NCBI GenBank assembly: GCA_023664325.1
Contig: JAMPFS010000013.1
Coordinates: forward strand, 1-60,134
Origin: Clostridium sp.
Lineage (GTDB): Bacteria; Bacillota; Clostridia; Lachnospirales; Lachnospiraceae
Reading direction: 5' to 3'
DNA length: 60,134 nt
The notes under the pieces are model-generated. The model made no database searches. It was not told the DNA's origin and saw only the letters and a list, made by a program, of their open reading frames with translations. Of this stretch, positions 58,165-60,134 are shown piece by piece; within the stretch, counting starts at the first letter, position 1, and each line of letters starts with the position of its first letter. The position numbers and the translations under genes were made by a program.

Positions 58165-59496
58165 ATGAAAATTCAATTATCTGACCACTTTAATTATAAA
58201 CGCCTCCTGCGTTTTGTCATGCCATCGATTGTGATGATGGTATTTACTTCTGTTTACGGTGTTGTGGACGGTCTGTTTGTCTCCAATTTTGTAGGTGACA
58301 CCGCTTTTGCCGCAATCAATCTGATTATGCCCCTGAATACGATATTGGGTGGTGTGGGCTTTATGCTTGGTAGCGGCGGCAGTGCTTTGGTTGCCAAAAT
58401 ATTAGGAGAGCAGGAAAAAGAACAGGCAGACCGTTATTTTACCATGATGATTTGGATATCGGTTATTGCAGGCACTATTTTGACTGTGATCGGGCTGGTC
58501 ATCATGAAACCGGTTTCCCTGCTGCTCGGCGCAACAAAAGGAATGCTGCCCCACTGTGTCCTGTATGGCTCTATCACAATGGGCTTTACGGTTTCCTTTA
58601 TGCTGCAGTATGCATTCCAAAGTTTTCTGATTGCAGCAGAAAAGCCAAATCTTGGTCTTCTGGCGACTGTCGCAGCCGGTGTGACCAATATGGTATTAGA
58701 TGCCTTATTTATTGCCGTATTGAAGTGGGGCGTGGCGGGGGCTGCGCTTGCCACAGGTTTAAGCCAGTGTGTCGGGGGAATTATACCACTCCTATATTTC
58801 CTTCGTCCGAATACCAGTCTGCTAAGGCTGGTAAAAACAAAGCTGGAACTGAAACCGATTTTGAAAGCCTGTGCTAACGGTTCTTCTGAAATGGTGTCGA
58901 ATGCCACTTCTGCGGTAATCGGCATTTTATACAATTTCCAATTGCTTAAATATGCAGGAGAGAATGGGGTTGCTTCTTATGGGGTGCTTATGTATGTTCA
59001 ATTTGTCTTTGCTGCAATTTTTATCGGATATTCAATGGGAAGCGCACCGGTTATCAGTTATCATTATGGCGCCGAAAATCATGCGGAACTGAAAAATCTG
59101 CTGAAAAAAAGCAGCTTCCTCATGTTTATCACCGGAGTGGCAATGGTTGCAGCGGCACAGATTTTCGCAGTACCATTGGCAAAACTTTTTGTGGGCTATA
59201 ATCCGGCACTGTTTGACATGACGGTACGGGCGCTGCGGATTTCCACGATATCTTTTATTATTGTGGGATTCAATATTTTTGCCTCGTCTTTCTTTACTGC
59301 ACTCAACGATGGCGGTGTATCGGCAGCGATTTCCTTCCTGCGTACTTTCATTTTCAAGATGGCAGCCATCCTGATCCTGCCAATCCTGTTCCAACTTGAC
59401 GGAATCTGGTTTGCGGATGTAGTAGCGGAGATGTTCGCCTTTGCTACCTCGATTGTATTCCTGTTTGCAAAGAGGAAGAAATATCAGTATATGTAA
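58165..59496 (+). CDS. MATE-family efflux transporter
   Basis: A 443-residue membrane protein with twelve hydrophobic segments in two homologous halves. Family features: FVMPSIVMMVFTSVYGVVDG, FVSNFVGDTAFAAINLIMPL and MLGSGGSALVAKILGEQEKE in the first half; YSMGSAPVISYHYGAENHAE in the second. MATE proteins export cationic drugs or metabolites in exchange for Na+ or H+. AAAGGAAC precedes the ATG. Co-transcribed with marR. Confidence 0.94.
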   Translation: MKIQLSDHFNYKRLLRFVMPSIVMMVFTSVYGVVDGLFVSNFVGDTAFAAINLIMPLNTILGGVGFMLGSGGSALVAKILGEQEKEQADRYFTMMIWISVIAGTILTVIGLVIMKPVSLLLGATKGMLPHCVLYGSITMGFTVSFMLQYAFQSFLIAAEKPNLGLLATVAAGVTNMVLDALFIAVLKWGVAGAALATGLSQCVGGIIPLLYFLRPNTSLLRLVKTKLELKPILKACANGSSEMVSNATSAVIGILYNFQLLKYAGENGVASYGVLMYVQFVFAAIFIGYSMGSAPVISYHYGAENHAELKNLLKKSSFLMFITGVAMVAAAQIFAVPLAKLFVGYNPALFDMTVRALRISTISFIIVGFNIFASSFFTALNDGGVSAAISFLRTFIFKMAAILILPILFQLDGIWFADVVAEMFAFATSIVFLFAKRKKYQYM

Positions 59497-59498
59497 TC

Positions 59499-59612
59499 AT
59501 GCGGGAGTATGGTGATGGAAAAGCACATGCAAAAAGACAAGCTGCTAAAAGGCAAATGGAAGGTGTTTTTATAGAGAGGATAGGGGTACAGATTGAACTA
59601 TATTTCGTCTAA
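59499..59612 (+). other. Short frame after MATE gene, doubtful
   Basis: A 37-codon ATG frame (MREYGDGKAHAKRQAAKRQM ...) without a ribosome site, between the MATE gene and the BrnT promoter. Probably not a gene, possibly the end of one. Nothing else is seen in this 200-base gap except the promoter below. Confidence 0.2.
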
Positions 59613-59628
59613 GAATAGGAAAAATAGA

Positions 59629-59657
59629 TTGAGGTAATTCAGGAGACATGGTACAAT
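59629..59657 (+). promoter_or_regulatory. Promoter of brnT-like gene
   Basis: TTGAGG (59629-59634), 17-base spacer, TACAAT (59652-59657). Confidence 0.6.
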
Positions 59658-59694
59658 ATAAAAAATGCATTCAAAAAAGATAAGAGGAGTGAGC

Positions 59695-60111
59695 GTGATT
59701 CATAGAAAAGAACCAAAAACAGTTACATTTTCACTGGGAGATATGATGTTCGAGTATGATGAGCAAAAGAATAAGTATAATATTGAACATCATGGTATAT
59801 CTTTTGAACAGGCTGCACGTGTATTTTTTGATTATGACCGGATTGAGTTATATGATGAAGAAAACAGTGAAGTTGAAGATCGTTATGATACAATAGGAGA
59901 TTTGTCAGCGGGATATGCAAATGTTCCGTCAGGAGGAAGTGTTATTGGAAGCATAGATTCATTTATGGGAGGGGTAAATGATATTATATTCGTTGTTTAT
60001 ACAGAGAGAGTGCAGGCTGGTGCGGATGAAGAGAAGACCGATATTACGAGATTAATTTCTGCCAGATTTGCAACAAATTTTGAAAGGGGGCTGTATTATG
60101 GTAAATATTGA
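59695..60111 (+). CDS. BrnT-family toxin
   Basis: About 138 residues. BrnT features: FEYDEQKNKYNIEHHGISFE followed by QAARVFFDYDRIELYDE, then a strand IIFVVYTERV and the end TRLISARFATNFERGLYYGK. BrnT toxins are RelE-fold RNases blocking translation. Between EDRYDTIG and the VVYTER strand there is an insert of about 25 Gly/Ser-rich residues (SAGYANVPSGGSVIGSIDSF), making it longer than the usual ~90-residue toxin. GTG at 59695 chosen for its AGAGGAG site; the frame is open to 59665. Toxin-first order with the partner overlapping downstream. Confidence 0.82.
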   Translation: MIHRKEPKTVTFSLGDMMFEYDEQKNKYNIEHHGISFEQAARVFFDYDRIELYDEENSEVEDRYDTIGDLSAGYANVPSGGSVIGSIDSFMGGVNDIIFVVYTERVQAGADEEKTDITRLISARFATNFERGLYYGKY

Positions 60112-60134
60112 TGGAATGACGAAAGAAATGATAG
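60098..60134 (+). CDS. Start of probable antitoxin gene, cut by window end
   Basis: ATG at 60098 inside the end of the BrnT gene, with GAAAGGGGG just upstream, reads MVNIDGMTKEMI and runs off the window. The position is that of a BrnA antitoxin. Too short for family assignment. Confidence 0.5.
   Translation, partial: MVNIDGMTKEMI

Overview
The window looks like a chromosomal segment of a gut-type Clostridia bacterium, most likely Lachnospiraceae. I infer this from the moderate-to-low GC content, strong AGGAGG-type ribosome sites, Firmicutes-style FMN riboswitch control of riboflavin genes, BspA-like leucine-rich-repeat surface proteins, two-gene LacL/LacM beta-galactosidase, EFR1 ferredoxin, YrvL and SdpI families, and several ABC transporter/two-component modules. 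No rRNA, tRNA, prophage, intact transposase or CRISPR array was seen.

Layout. 0-2 kb: remnants of an immunity/toxin-antitoxin cluster (a SUKH protein whose apparent start codon is ATA, two unknown small proteins, a MazE fused to unrelated sequence, and a MazF cut to 41 residues). 2-5 kb: a membrane protein and a secreted BspA-like protein. 4.9-12.4 kb: a hybrid sensor kinase converging with a three-gene minus-strand unit (c-di-GMP phosphodiesterase, sugar-binding lipoprotein, four-helix-bundle receptor-like protein), a likely signalling locus. 12.6-18.1 kb: FtsX-type ABC exporter with OmpR-type regulator and kinase. 18.2-20.8 kb: YjbR protein, membrane protein and a probable MqsR-like toxin with an MqsA/Panacea-type antitoxin under its own consensus promoter. 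20.8-23.6 kb: lacL-lacM, overlapping by 17 nt. 23.7-29.9 kb: two paralogous 90-residue coiled-coil genes with duplicated promoters flanking an ABC-2 exporter/LuxR-type two-component operon. 29.9-37.5 kb: riboflavin genes ribD, ribE and ribBA behind an FMN riboswitch, separated by acetyltransferases, a nucleotidyltransferase, a YdeI protein, palindromic repeats and a dense TTATGTAAAC repeat array. 37.5-43.9 kb: a third ABC/two-component/lipoprotein module. 44-50.1 kb: accessory genes: NYN nuclease with a structured leader, HEPN fragment, YrvL, VapBC-like pair, SUKH-3 immunity protein, alpha/beta hydrolase plus a stray piece of a paralogue, EFR1 ferredoxin. 50.2-55 kb: a very large BspA-like surface protein preceded by an AAGCC pentanucleotide tract, short ORF and terminator-like hairpins. 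55-60.1 kb: ECF sigma/anti-sigma pair, XRE membrane regulator, MarR-MATE efflux pair with a perfect 19-bp palindromic operator, and a BrnT toxin whose partner runs off the end.

The most notable signals are non-coding: (1) the 13-bp-periodic TTATGTAAAC array upstream of ribBA, (2) the slippage-prone AAGCC tract placed so that reading frame decides whether ribosomes reach a terminator hairpin ahead of the BspA gene, (3) the palindromic repeat family at the seams of the broken-up riboflavin locus, and (4) the NYN gene with hairpin/T-run leader and operator-like palindrome. All functions are read from sequence without database searches.
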